From the NCBI GenBank assembly GCA_003248655.1, contig QFPM01000003.1, positions 1 to 64,000 of the forward strand: a stretch of DNA of 64,000 nucleotides, read 5' to 3'. Source of the stretch: Microbacterium sp. (GTDB lineage Bacteria; Actinomycetota; Actinomycetes; Actinomycetales; Microbacteriaceae). Below the pieces are notes generated by a model. It made no database searches, was not told the DNA's origin, and saw only the letters and a program-made list of their open reading frames with translations. Each line of letters begins with the position of its first letter. The first letter of the stretch is position 1. The position numbers and the translations under genes were made by a program. Of this stretch, positions 6,974 through 15,752 are shown one piece after another.

Positions 6974-9532
6974 ATGGATCGCGACCGCTTTCCGATCGAC
7001 CCGTGGCGACTCGTAGAGTCGAGCTTCTCGCTCGACGACGTCGGGGTCACCGAGACGCTGTTCGCGCTCGGCAACGGGTACTTGGGCCTGCGGGGCAACC
7101 ACCCCGAGGGTCGCCACGCGCACGAGCACGGCACCTTCATCAACGGCTTCCACGAGATCTTCCCGATCCGCCACGCCGAGCAGGCGTACGGGTTCGCCGA
7201 GGTCGGCCAGACCATCATCAACGCGCCGGATGCCAAGGTCATGCGCGTCTACGTCGACGACGAGCCCCTCTCGTTCGACGTCGCGGATGTCCGCGAGTAC
7301 GAGCGGGCGCTCGACCTGCGCTCGGGCATCCTGACGCGGCACGTCCGCTGGGTCACGCCGAGCGGCAAGGACGTCGTCATCGACATGGACCGCATGGTGT
7401 CGTTCGAAGAGAAGCACCTCGCGATCATGCGTGTCACCGTCACGGTGCTGAACTCCGATGCCCCGGTCACGATCAGCTGCCAGCTGATCAACCGTCAGGA
7501 CGGCGAGGACGTCTACGGCGGCACCGCGCCCGGCGGCGGGGCGACGAAGGGCAAGGCGGGCTTCGACCCGCGCAAGGCCGAGAAGATCCACGAGCGCGTG
7601 CTGCAGCCGCAGGAATACTGGCAGGAGGGCGGCCGCACCGCTCTGTCGTACCGCGTCACCGAATCGGGCATGACGATGTCGCTCGTCGCCGATCACGTCA
7701 TCGAGACCCACAACGAGTACTCCGCTCGCACGCAGGTCGAGCCCGACATCGCGAAGAACGTGTTCCGCGTGCAGGCGAAGGCCGGGGTCCCCGTCACCGT
7801 CACGAAGCTCGTGAGCTACCACACCTCGCGCGGCGTTCCCGCGCGCGAGCTCGTCGACCGGGGTCGGCGGACGCTCGATCGGGTCGAAGCCGAGGGCATC
7901 CAGACGCAGTACGACCGGCAGGCCGCGTGGATGGCGGGCTTCTGGGACCGCTCCGACGTCGTCATCGGCGGTCACGACGACCTGCAGCAGGCGACCCGGT
8001 GGTGCCTGTTCCAGCTCGCGCAGGCCGCGGCGCGCGCCGACGGTCAGGGCGTGCCCGCCAAGGGCGTGTCGGGGTCGGGATACAGCGGCCACTACTTCTG
8101 GGACACCGAGATCTACGTGCTCCCGTTCCTCATCTACACGACGCCGCTGTGGGCGAGAAACGCCCTGCGCATGCGCTACCTCATGCTGCCCGCCGCCCGC
8201 AAGCGCGCCGGTCAGCTCAACGAAGCGGGGGCGCTGTTCCCCTGGCGCACGATCAACGGCGAAGAGGCATCCGCCTATTACGCCGCCGGCACGGCGCAGT
8301 ACCACATCAACGCCGACGTGAGCTTCGCGCTCGGAAAGTACGTGCGGGCGACCGGCGACGACGAGTTCCTCTACCGCGAGGGCGTCGACATCGCCGTCGA
8401 GACGGCCAGGCTGTGGTCGACGCTCGGATTCTGGCGCTTCAACGAAGACGGCGAGCCCGAGGTGTTCCACATCCACGGCGTCACCGGTCCCGACGAGTAC
8501 ACGACCGTCGTCAACGACAACCTGTTCACCAACGTCATGGCCCGCTACAACCTGCGCTTCGCCGCGCGGGTCGTGCGCGAGATGGAGGAGCGGGCGCCCG
8601 TCGAGTACGCGCAGCTCGTCGAGCGGCTCGGCCTCGAGCCCGGTGAGGCGGATGCCTGGGATGCCGCCGCCGAGGCGATGCACATTCCGTACAGCGATGC
8701 CCTCGGCATCCACCCTCAGGACGCCGTGTTCCTCGAGCGCGAGGTCTGGGATCTCGAGAACACGCCGCCCGAGCAGCGGCCGCTGCTGCTGCACTTCCAC
8801 CCGCTCGTGATCTACCGCTACCAGGTGCTCAAGCAGGCCGACGTCGTGCTGGCGCTGTTCCTGCAGGGAAACCACTTCACCTCGGACGAGAAGCTCGCCG
8901 ACTTCGAGTACTACGACCCGCTGACGACGGGCGACTCGACGCTGTCGGCGGTCGTGCAGGCGATCCTCGCGGCCGAGGTAGGGTATCAGGACCTCGCGCT
9001 CAAGTACTTCGCGCAGTCGATCTTCGTCGACCTCGGCGACCTCCACCACAACGCGGCCGACGGGGTGCACGTGGCCTCCGCGGGCGGCGTGTGGACGGCG
9101 CTCGTCGCGGGGTTCGGCGGCATGCGCGACCACTGGGGCGAGCTGTCGTTCGACCCGCGGCTGCCCGCAGAGTGGCCGTCGCTGTCGTACCCGCTGCGCT
9201 GGCAGGGTACACAGCTGCAGATCACCGTCACGGCACGCGAGCTCGTGGTCGAAGCGGGCGAGGGCGACCCGGTCGCGTTCACCGTGCGCGGCGAGGCGTT
9301 CGAGGTCGCCGGTGGCGGCGCCGTGCGGGTGCCGCTCGCCGACCAGGGTGCGGTGCTCCGCGGACGCCCGACCCTCGACGACATCGGCGAGGCGCTGCGC
9401 GAAGACGGCACCCTGCTGTCGGCGTCGGTGCCGAGCTCGACGATGACCACCAGCATCCCCGTCATCACCGGCTCGATGCCGATCGTCGGCGCGGCGGGCG
9501 AGGACCACGGGAACCTGGGCGTCGATTCGTAA
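6974..9532 (+). CDS. Glycoside hydrolase family 65 disaccharide phosphorylase
   Basis: GH65 enzymes phosphorolyse alpha-glucosides such as maltose, trehalose or kojibiose to beta-glucose 1-phosphate and glucose. The 852-aa protein has the N-terminal beta-sandwich, an (alpha/alpha)6 barrel with HYFWDTEIYVLPFLIY, the catalytic Glu (about residue 508) in HIHGVTGPDEYTTVVNDN, and the C-terminal jelly roll. ATG 6974 gives MDRDRFPIDPWRLVESSF and has AAGGA 9 nt upstream. An ATG at 6914, overlapping the HAD stop, would add a Pro/Thr-rich tail. The substrate cannot be assigned from sequence alone. The partner mutase lies directly upstream. Confidence 0.9.
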   Translation: MDRDRFPIDPWRLVESSFSLDDVGVTETLFALGNGYLGLRGNHPEGRHAHEHGTFINGFHEIFPIRHAEQAYGFAEVGQTIINAPDAKVMRVYVDDEPLSFDVADVREYERALDLRSGILTRHVRWVTPSGKDVVIDMDRMVSFEEKHLAIMRVTVTVLNSDAPVTISCQLINRQDGEDVYGGTAPGGGATKGKAGFDPRKAEKIHERVLQPQEYWQEGGRTALSYRVTESGMTMSLVADHVIETHNEYSARTQVEPDIAKNVFRVQAKAGVPVTVTKLVSYHTSRGVPARELVDRGRRTLDRVEAEGIQTQYDRQAAWMAGFWDRSDVVIGGHDDLQQATRWCLFQLAQAAARADGQGVPAKGVSGSGYSGHYFWDTEIYVLPFLIYTTPLWARNALRMRYLMLPAARKRAGQLNEAGALFPWRTINGEEASAYYAAGTAQYHINADVSFALGKYVRATGDDEFLYREGVDIAVETARLWSTLGFWRFNEDGEPEVFHIHGVTGPDEYTTVVNDNLFTNVMARYNLRFAARVVREMEERAPVEYAQLVERLGLEPGEADAWDAAAEAMHIPYSDALGIHPQDAVFLEREVWDLENTPPEQRPLLLHFHPLVIYRYQVLKQADVVLALFLQGNHFTSDEKLADFEYYDPLTTGDSTLSAVVQAILAAEVGYQDLALKYFAQSIFVDLGDLHHNAADGVHVASAGGVWTALVAGFGGMRDHWGELSFDPRLPAEWPSLSYPLRWQGTQLQITVTARELVVEAGEGDPVAFTVRGEAFEVAGGGAVRVPLADQGAVLRGRPTLDDIGEALREDGTLLSASVPSSTMTTSIPVITGSMPIVGAAGEDHGNLGVDS

Positions 9533-9560
9533 GGTGCGCCCGGGTTCGCCGTGCGCTGAT

Positions 9561-9609
9561 TTGCCAGTTGGTGTGGGTTTGGGGCGCGGGATGCCGCGTG
9601 AACTGGCAA
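9561..9609. repeat. Inverted repeat between convergent genes
   Basis: TTGCCAGTT (9561-9569) and AACTGGCAA (9601-9609) are perfect 9-bp complementary arms around a 31-nt loop. They lie between the GH65 stop and the end of the opposing flavoprotein gene. A bidirectional transcription end is plausible, although there is no T-tract. Confidence 0.6.
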
Positions 9610-9635
9610 GTGGGCGCGCGGCGCGCGGGTCGAGT

Positions 9636-10712
9636 TCAGGCGCGCTCGGCCACGATCGCGCGCACGGCGTCGCGGCCCGCGCGGTTCGCCCCCACGGTCG
9701 ACTGCGACGGGCCGTAGCCGATGAGGAAGAGGCGCGGCTCGTCGAGCGACCTGCCGTTCGCGACGCGGATGCCACCGGCATCCGTCCGCAGGCGAAGCGG
9801 GGCGAGATGGGGGATGTCGGCGCGGAAACCCGTCGCCCAGAGGATCGCGTCGGCGCGCTCGAGGGTGCCGTCCGGCATCCGCACGCCATCCGCCTCGATC
9901 GCCGTGAACATCGGATGCCGTATGAGCACGCCGCGCTCCCGCGCCGCCTCCGACCACGGCGTCCGGTGCTGGCCGGTGATCGAGATGACGCTGCCGGGCG
10001 GCAGGCCGCGGCGCACGCGCTCCTCGACACCGGCGATCGCGGCGATGCGCGCGGCGGTGTCGAACTCCGTGGCATCCCACGTCACGTCGCGGCGGGTGAC
10101 CCAGAAGGTGTCGGCGACGCGCGAGATCTCCTCGAGCAGCTGCACGGCCGAGATCCCGGCGCCGACGATGACGACCCGCAGCCCGGCGAACTCGCCGGCC
10201 GAGACGTAGTCGTGCACGTGCAGCTGGCGCCCGCGGAACGTCTCGGCACCGGGATAGTGCGGCCAGAAGGGCCGCCGCCACGTGCCCGTCGCGTTGATGA
10301 CATGGCCCGCGGCCCACACCCCGGCATCCGTCTGGACGAGCAGGCGCCCGTGCGGATCGCTGTCCGCGCGGCGCACCGCGCGCACCACGACGGGCCGGCG
10401 CACGCGCAGGTCGAAGCGCTCCTCGTACGCGGCGAAATACGCGGGCAGGACGTCTCGGGCGGCGGATGCCGGGTCGGCCGGCGGCACGGGATAGCCCGGC
10501 AGCTCGTGGATGCCGTTGACCGTCGCCATCCGCAGGGATGCCCAGCGGTGCTGCCACGCGCCGCCGGGGGAGTGCTCGGCATCCAGCACCACGAACGACG
10601 GGCTCTCGGCGGGAGCGGGGGAGTATCCGCGCCGCCGCAGATGGTAGGCGGCCGACAGGCCCGCCTGACCCGCGCCGATCACGGCGACGTCGACGGGGTG
10701 CTGCTCCACCAT
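9636..10712 (-). CDS. FAD/NAD(P)-dependent oxidoreductase, flavin monooxygenase-like
   Basis: This 358-aa flavoprotein has an N-terminal Rossmann motif (VDVAVIGAGQAGLSAAYHL), a second nucleotide-binding motif (VVIVGAGISAVQLLEEI) and the ATGFRADIPHL segment typical of CzcO/FMO-like NAD(P)H oxidoreductases. The ATG at 10712 begins MVEQHPVDVAVIG. The longer open frame upstream overlaps dnaX on the other strand and is not needed. The substrate is unknown. It is convergent with the GH65 gene and divergent from dnaX, 75 bp apart. Confidence 0.85.
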   Translation of the reverse strand: MVEQHPVDVAVIGAGQAGLSAAYHLRRRGYSPAPAESPSFVVLDAEHSPGGAWQHRWASLRMATVNGIHELPGYPVPPADPASAARDVLPAYFAAYEERFDLRVRRPVVVRAVRRADSDPHGRLLVQTDAGVWAAGHVINATGTWRRPFWPHYPGAETFRGRQLHVHDYVSAGEFAGLRVVIVGAGISAVQLLEEISRVADTFWVTRRDVTWDATEFDTAARIAAIAGVEERVRRGLPPGSVISITGQHRTPWSEAARERGVLIRHPMFTAIEADGVRMPDGTLERADAILWATGFRADIPHLAPLRLRTDAGGIRVANGRSLDEPRLFLIGYGPSQSTVGANRAGRDAVRAIVAERA

Positions 10713-10775
10713 GACTGAAACGGTACGCGAGGGGCCCGTGTTCCCCGCGCCGGGCGCGATGTCGGTGCCACGCCG

Positions 10776-10781
10776 TAGTCT
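10776..10781 (+). promoter_or_regulatory. -10 box TAGTCT for leaderless dnaX
   Basis: TAGTCT lies 6 nt before the GTG at 10788, and there is no Shine-Dalgarno sequence. This fits a transcript beginning at the start codon. Confidence 0.6.
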
Positions 10782-10787
10782 GTTCTG

Positions 10788-12833
10788 GTGACCACCGCCC
10801 TGTACCGCCGCTACCGGCCCGAGTCGTTCGGCGAGATGATCGGGCAGGCGCAGGTCACCGAGCCGCTCATGACGGCGCTGCGCGGCGACCGGGTCGGGCA
10901 TGCGTATCTGTTCAGCGGGCCGCGCGGGTGCGGAAAGACCACGTCGGCGCGCATTCTGGCGCGGTGCCTCAACTGCGCCGAAGGCCCGACCGACACCCCG
11001 TGCGGCACGTGCGACAGCTGCGTCGAGCTGGGTCGCGGCGGCGGCGGGTCGCTCGACGTGGTCGAGATCGACGCGGCATCCCACAACGGCGTCGACGACG
11101 CCCGCGACCTGCGCGAGCGTGCGATCTTCGCGCCCGCGCGCGACCGGTTCAAGATCTTCATCCTCGACGAGGCGCACATGGTGACGCCACAGGGGTTCAA
11201 CGCTCTGCTGAAGCTCGTCGAAGAGCCGCCCGACCACGTCAAGTTCATCTTCGCGACGACCGAGCCCGAGAAGGTCATCGGCACGATCCGCTCGCGCACG
11301 CACCACTACCCGTTCCGGCTTGTCGCGCCCGCGGCGATGCTGTCGTACGTCGAAGAGCTGTGCGCCCAGGAGGGTGTGCAGGTCGAGCCGGGCGTGCTGC
11401 CGCTCGTCGTGCGCGCGGGCGGCGGATCGCCGCGTGACACCCTGTCGCTACTCGATCAGCTGATCGCGGGCTCCGAAGACGGCGCCGTGAAGTACGAGCG
11501 CGCCGTCGCGCTCCTCGGCTACACGCACGGTGAGCTGCTCGACGAGGTCGTGTCGGCCTTCGGTGCGCACGACCCCGCGGCGGCTTTCGCGGCGATCGAC
11601 CGCGTCGTGCAGACCGGGCAGGACCCGCGCCGCTTCGTCGACGACCTGCTCGAGCGCCTGCGCGACCTCATCGTGGTCGCCGCGACGGGCGATGCGGCGC
11701 CGGCGGTGCTCCGCGGCATCCCCGCAGACGAACTCGAACGGATGTCGCGCCAGGCGGGCGCCTTCGGCGCCGACCGCCTCTCGCGCATCGCCGACCTCGT
11801 GGTCGGAACCCTCGACGACATGACCGGCGCTACCTCGCCGCGCCTGCAGCTCGAGCTGCTCGTCGCGCGCGTGCTCGCGGCGCAGAACTCGGCCGCCGCC
11901 CCCGTCGCGCCGGCCGCGGCTGCGCCCGTTGCGACCGCACCGGCCGCGCCCGCACCGGCAGCCTCGCGAGCGGAGCGAGTCGAAACGCCCCAAGCCCCCG
12001 CCGCGCCGGCACCTGAGCCGCCCGTCGCTGCTCCCGCACCCGCCGTCCCGACCGGCCCGGTCACCCTCGCCCGGGTACAGGGCGCGTGGCCCGAGATCCT
12101 GGCACAGCTTGAGCCGATCAGTCGCACGTCGTGGGCGATCGCCGTCGCTGCGACACCGGTCGCATATGCCGACGAGGTGCTGACGCTGAACTTCCAGAGC
12201 CAGGCAGACGTCGCGACCTTCAAGAAGCTTGCGGCGGGCAAGGGCCCGAGCGAAGACCTTCGCACGGCTATCCTCGGCGTCCTGGGTGTGCGGGTGAAGT
12301 ACGTTGCCCGGCACGAGCCCACGCCGGGTGATGACCCGAACGGTCCCGGTGGTTCCGGCGGACGCGGCGGCCCCGACCGCCCCGCGGCTCCGCCGACTCC
12401 GCCCGCGGCACCGTCGGTGCGCGCGGCGGCGGCATCCGCCGTCACCGACTGGGCGGTCGCCTCGATTCCCACGCCCGACGACGTCGACGCCGCACCCGCG
12501 CCGTCAGCCCCGCCCGCCGCACCCTCGCTCGCGGTCGACGACGAACCCGAGGATGCCGCGGCATCCGCCGTCCGCACACTCACGCTCGAGCGCGACGGCG
12601 CGGTGCTGCCGTCCGACGACGACGCTCCCGACGAAGACGACGTGCCACCCCCGCCCGACGAAGACGCGCCCCTGCCCCCGCGCGTGCCCGTCGCGGTCGA
12701 GCGGCCGGTCGCCGCCCCGCGCGCACCGCGCGTGAACGGCATCGAGCGGGTCGGCGAGGCCGTCGTGCGTCAGGTGCTCGGCGCGACGTTCGTGCGCGAA
12801 GAGCCCTACCAGTCGGCGACGAGGTTCAGCTAG
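10788..12833 (+). CDS. dnaX: DNA polymerase III subunit gamma/tau
   Basis: DnaX is the clamp-loader ATPase of the replicative polymerase. The 681-aa protein opens with MTTALYRRYRPESFGEMIGQ, then Walker A (GPRGCGKTTSARI), a zinc-binding Cys cluster (CLNCAEGPTDTPCGTCDSC), Walker B (FILDEAHM) and the arginine-finger region (TRIRSRTHHYPF-like). From about residue 365 the C-terminal half is a long Ala/Pro/Asp-rich linker, usual for actinobacterial tau. I saw no obvious slippage site for a separate gamma product. It is followed after 2 nt by recR. Confidence 0.96.
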   Translation: MTTALYRRYRPESFGEMIGQAQVTEPLMTALRGDRVGHAYLFSGPRGCGKTTSARILARCLNCAEGPTDTPCGTCDSCVELGRGGGGSLDVVEIDAASHNGVDDARDLRERAIFAPARDRFKIFILDEAHMVTPQGFNALLKLVEEPPDHVKFIFATTEPEKVIGTIRSRTHHYPFRLVAPAAMLSYVEELCAQEGVQVEPGVLPLVVRAGGGSPRDTLSLLDQLIAGSEDGAVKYERAVALLGYTHGELLDEVVSAFGAHDPAAAFAAIDRVVQTGQDPRRFVDDLLERLRDLIVVAATGDAAPAVLRGIPADELERMSRQAGAFGADRLSRIADLVVGTLDDMTGATSPRLQLELLVARVLAAQNSAAAPVAPAAAAPVATAPAAPAPAASRAERVETPQAPAAPAPEPPVAAPAPAVPTGPVTLARVQGAWPEILAQLEPISRTSWAIAVAATPVAYADEVLTLNFQSQADVATFKKLAAGKGPSEDLRTAILGVLGVRVKYVARHEPTPGDDPNGPGGSGGRGGPDRPAAPPTPPAAPSVRAAAASAVTDWAVASIPTPDDVDAAPAPSAPPAAPSLAVDDEPEDAAASAVRTLTLERDGAVLPSDDDAPDEDDVPPPPDEDAPLPPRVPVAVERPVAAPRAPRVNGIERVGEAVVRQVLGATFVREEPYQSATRFS

Positions 12834-12835
12834 GC

Positions 12836-13429
12836 ATGTACGACGGCATCGTCCAAGACCTCATCGACGAGTTCGGGCGGCTTCCGGGCATCGGCCCGAA
12901 GTCGGCCCAGCGCATCGCGTTCCATATCCTGCAGACGCCGACGTTCGACGTGACGCGCCTGTCGCAGCTCCTCGGCGAGTTGCGCGAGCGGGTGCGCTTC
13001 TGCGAGGTGTGCGGCAATGTCAGCGAGCAGGAGCGTTGCGCGATCTGCCGCGACCCGCGCCGCGACGGCACCCTCATCTGCGTCGTCGAAGACGCGAAGG
13101 ATGTCTCGGCGATCGAGCGCACGCGCGAGTTCCGCGGGCTCTACCACGTGCTCGGCGGGGCGATCAGCCCGATCGCGGGCATCGGCCCCGACGACCTCCG
13201 CATCACCCAGCTCATGCAGCGCCTCGCCAACGGCACCGTGCAAGAGGTGATCCTTGCGACGAACCCCAACCTCGAAGGCGAGGCGACGGCGACCTATCTC
13301 AGCAGACTCCTGCACACCCTCGAGATCCGCGTCACGCGTCTCGCGTCGGGCCTGCCCGTCGGCGGCGATCTCGAGTACGCCGATGAAGTGACCCTCGGCC
13401 GGGCGTTCGAGGGGCGCCGGAGCGTCTGA
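12836..13429 (+). CDS. recR: Recombination mediator RecR
   Basis: RecR works with RecO to load RecA at gapped DNA. The 197-aa protein has the N-terminal helix-hairpin-helix (EFGRLPGIGPKSAQRIAFHIL), a C4 zinc motif (CEVCGNVSEQERCAIC), a Toprim domain (ICVVEDAKDVSAIERTREFRGLYHVLGG) and a Walker-B-like end. It directly follows dnaX. The small ybaB gene often found between the two is missing here. Confidence 0.96.
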   Translation: MYDGIVQDLIDEFGRLPGIGPKSAQRIAFHILQTPTFDVTRLSQLLGELRERVRFCEVCGNVSEQERCAICRDPRRDGTLICVVEDAKDVSAIERTREFRGLYHVLGGAISPIAGIGPDDLRITQLMQRLANGTVQEVILATNPNLEGEATATYLSRLLHTLEIRVTRLASGLPVGGDLEYADEVTLGRAFEGRRSV

Positions 13430-14427
13430 TGTCCACCGCGGTGTCCGGGCGCGCCTGGCTCCTTTACGGCGCGATGGCCGTGCTGTGGGGCATCCCCTAC
13501 CTCTTCATCAAAGAAGCCGTCGACTCGTACTCGCCGGCGGCGATCGTGGCCGGGCGCACCCTGCTCGGCGCGGTGCTGCTCTTGCCGCTCGCCATCCGAA
13601 GCGGAGCGCTACGCCCCGCGCTGAAGCTCTGGCCCTGGGTGCTCGCGTTCGGCGCGATCGAGATGGCAGGACCCTTCTTCCTCCTCGGCAGCGCCGAACA
13701 GACGTTGCCGTCGGGGCTCACGGGGCTGCTCGTGGCGACCGTCCCGCTCTTCGCGGCGGGAATCGCCCTCGCCCGCGGCGATCGCACGATGCTCTCGCCG
13801 CCCCGCGCGATCGGACTCGCCGTCGGCTTCATCGGCGTCGGGATCATCGTGGTCGGCCCGGGCCTTGCCGTCGCCGACCCGGCGAGCGCGCTCGCCGCGA
13901 TCGGGCAGGTGCTGCTCGTGGCGTTCCTCTACGCGGTCGCGCCGTTCATCATCGCGACGAAACTCGCGCACGTGCCCTCGCTCGGGACGATCACCCTGTC
14001 GCTGCTCGTCGTCGGCATCGCGTACCTGCCGATCGCCCTGCTCACCCAGCACGAGGTTCCGACGGTGCGCAGCACCGTGTCACTCGTGGCCCTCGGCATC
14101 CTGTGCACCGCGCTCGGGGCTGGGTTCCGGCGGAACGACGGGTGGCGGCAGCGGGTACGGAGGCTCGAGCGGATCGAACGGCGGCACAACGGGTGGCGGC
14201 ACAACCGGCGGCACGACGGGCACGACGACCCCGGGCACAACAGGCACGGCCGGCGCCGCCGGCATCCTCACGATGGGTGGTCTCACAACCTCACCGAGCA
14301 TCTCGGTCGACCCGCTCGGCGGCACCGTGCGCATGTGGTTCACCGTGCGCAACGAGTCGAAGAGCGTGATCGATGGGGCCGCGCGGTTCTGGATGACCAG
14401 TTGGCTCTTCGGCATCCCGCTCGATGA
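13429..14427 (+). pseudogene. EamA/DMT transporter gene, 3' end replaced by out-of-frame sequence
   Basis: The first 225 or so residues form an EamA-type drug/metabolite transporter with successive membrane helices (WLLYGAMAVLWGIPYLFIKEA onward, through VSLVALGILCTALGAG). At about 14113-14125 the homology stops where the last helices should follow. The frame then reads about 100 Arg/His-rich residues that are the wrong frame of the next gene (RRNDGWRQRVRRLERIERR). At least two transmembrane helices of the second EamA repeat are lost. This is either a genomic deletion or an assembly join. The start ATG follows the recR stop directly. Confidence 0.75.
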
Positions 14428-14710
14428 GCAGACCGTCGCCGTCGGCGCGCTGCAGCCGGGGGAGTCGCGGGTGGTCAGCGCCGAACTCCACGGCGCCGGG
14501 CAGTGGACGCTCGTCGACACGCACGTGACACTCACGCCGCCCGAGACGATCGACGGCACCGAGGTGAAGCCGATCACGCGAGACGCCCTCGTGTTCGTGT
14601 TTCCGTGGCTGCTCGTCGCGGCCGCGGGCGTCGCCCTCCTCGGCATCCTGGCGGCACGCGTCTGGCAGCGGCTTCGCGTCGCGAGCCCGGTGGCGAGGGA
14701 GCCCGCATGA
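14120..14710 (+). pseudogene. 3' remnant of a membrane-anchored surface protein gene
   Basis: In the frame one base from the transporter, a Gly/Thr-rich linker (GGTTGGGTTGGTTGTTTPG) leads into an immunoglobulin-like beta domain (ISVDPLGGTVRMWFTVRNESKSV) and a C-terminal transmembrane helix (VFPWLLVAAAGVALLGILA) with a basic tail. It resembles the membrane-proximal end of DUF916/COG1470-like surface proteins. It has no start codon of its own, and its N-terminal part is missing. The stop overlaps the following start (ATGA), so it was the preceding gene of the operon with the sortase-like gene. Confidence 0.65.
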
Positions 14711-15738
14711 CCGTCATGGATGACCAGACCGCGCTGATCGCGCCGACGGATGCCGGGGCGCCGCCCAGCGGCAAGCCGCCGAAGCCTCCGCGCCCGCCGA
14801 AGCCGCCCAAGCCGCCGAAGCTACCGAAGGGCGAGCGGCCGCCGAAGCCGCCGCGCCGCGTGCCGCGCCCGCCCGTGCAGTACGCGCCGCTCAGCCCCGG
14901 TCAGGCGGTGGTCCGCGGCATCCTCGCCCTCGTCGCGATTCTCACGCTCGCGTTCGTCGTGTACTTGGTCGGGCTCAGCCACATCCAGTACCTCGCGGCG
15001 CAACAGCAGCTCTCCGACGTGTTCCGTGCGCAGCTCGCCGAGGGCACGGCGCCGGTCAGCGAGGGCGACTTCGACGACGTGCTGCTGGCCGACGGCGCGC
15101 CCGTCGCGCTCCTGACGATTCCGCAGCTGGGCATCAGTCAGATCGTCGCCGAGGGGACCTCGTCGGGCACGCTCATGGGCGGGCCGGGGCACCGCCGCGA
15201 CACCGTGCTCCCGGGCCAGGCCGGGGTCAGCGTGCTGATGGGCCGCGCGGCGGCCTTCGGCGGCCCTTTCTCGCGCATCCAGACTCTGCAGCCGGGTGAC
15301 GAGTTCACGGTGCGCACGGGCCAGGGCGAGAGCACCTTCGAGGTGATCGGCGTGCGCTACGCGGGCGATCCGACGCCGCCGAACCCGGTCCGCGGCGAGA
15401 GCCGCCTCATCCTCATGACCGCGCGCGGCGCGCCGTACGTGCCGACGGGCATCGCCTACGTCGACGCGAAACTCGTCGGCGACGCGCTGCCCGCGGGAGC
15501 TCGCCAGACCACCGCACTGACGCTCCCGCCCTCGCATCGCGCGATGGCGACCGACACCTCGACCGTCTGGGCGCTCGTGTTCGCCCTGCAGTTCCTGCTC
15601 GTCGCCGAGGTCGCGGCCGTGTGGGCCTTCCGCCGGGTCGGCGCGCAGAAGACCTGGGTCGTCTTCGTGCCCGTCCTGCTCCTCGCGAGCGTGCTGGTCG
15701 CCGGCCAGCTCGTCCGCCTTCTGCCGAACCTTCTCTGA
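14707..15738 (+). CDS. Sortase-fold membrane protein lacking catalytic residues
   Basis: This 343-aa protein has a cytoplasmic Pro/Lys-rich N-terminus (PPKPPRPPKPPKPPK), a transmembrane helix near residues 75-100, a sortase-like beta-barrel, and two C-terminal helices (VWALVFALQFLLVAEVAAVWA and VVFVPVLLLASVLVAG). The sortase landmarks are recognisable but the catalytic residues are replaced. The GH of the His motif is GR (MGRAAAFGGPF, Arg180), and the TC of the Cys motif is TA (LILMTARG, Ala239). It therefore cannot be a normal transpeptidase, and a structural or binding role is likelier. It is coupled to the upstream surface-protein remnant and sits 14 nt before a PstB-like gene. Confidence 0.75.
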   Translation: MTVMDDQTALIAPTDAGAPPSGKPPKPPRPPKPPKPPKLPKGERPPKPPRRVPRPPVQYAPLSPGQAVVRGILALVAILTLAFVVYLVGLSHIQYLAAQQQLSDVFRAQLAEGTAPVSEGDFDDVLLADGAPVALLTIPQLGISQIVAEGTSSGTLMGGPGHRRDTVLPGQAGVSVLMGRAAAFGGPFSRIQTLQPGDEFTVRTGQGESTFEVIGVRYAGDPTPPNPVRGESRLILMTARGAPYVPTGIAYVDAKLVGDALPAGARQTTALTLPPSHRAMATDTSTVWALVFALQFLLVAEVAAVWAFRRVGAQKTWVVFVPVLLLASVLVAGQLVRLLPNLL

Positions 15739-15752
15739 GTGGAGCCTCCGTC

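Noticed and set aside
6533..10075. 1180-residue open frame on the minus strand opposite GH65
   Set aside because: It is a shadow of the HAD, GH65 and flavoprotein genes in another frame. It has no recognisable domain and an implausible composition.
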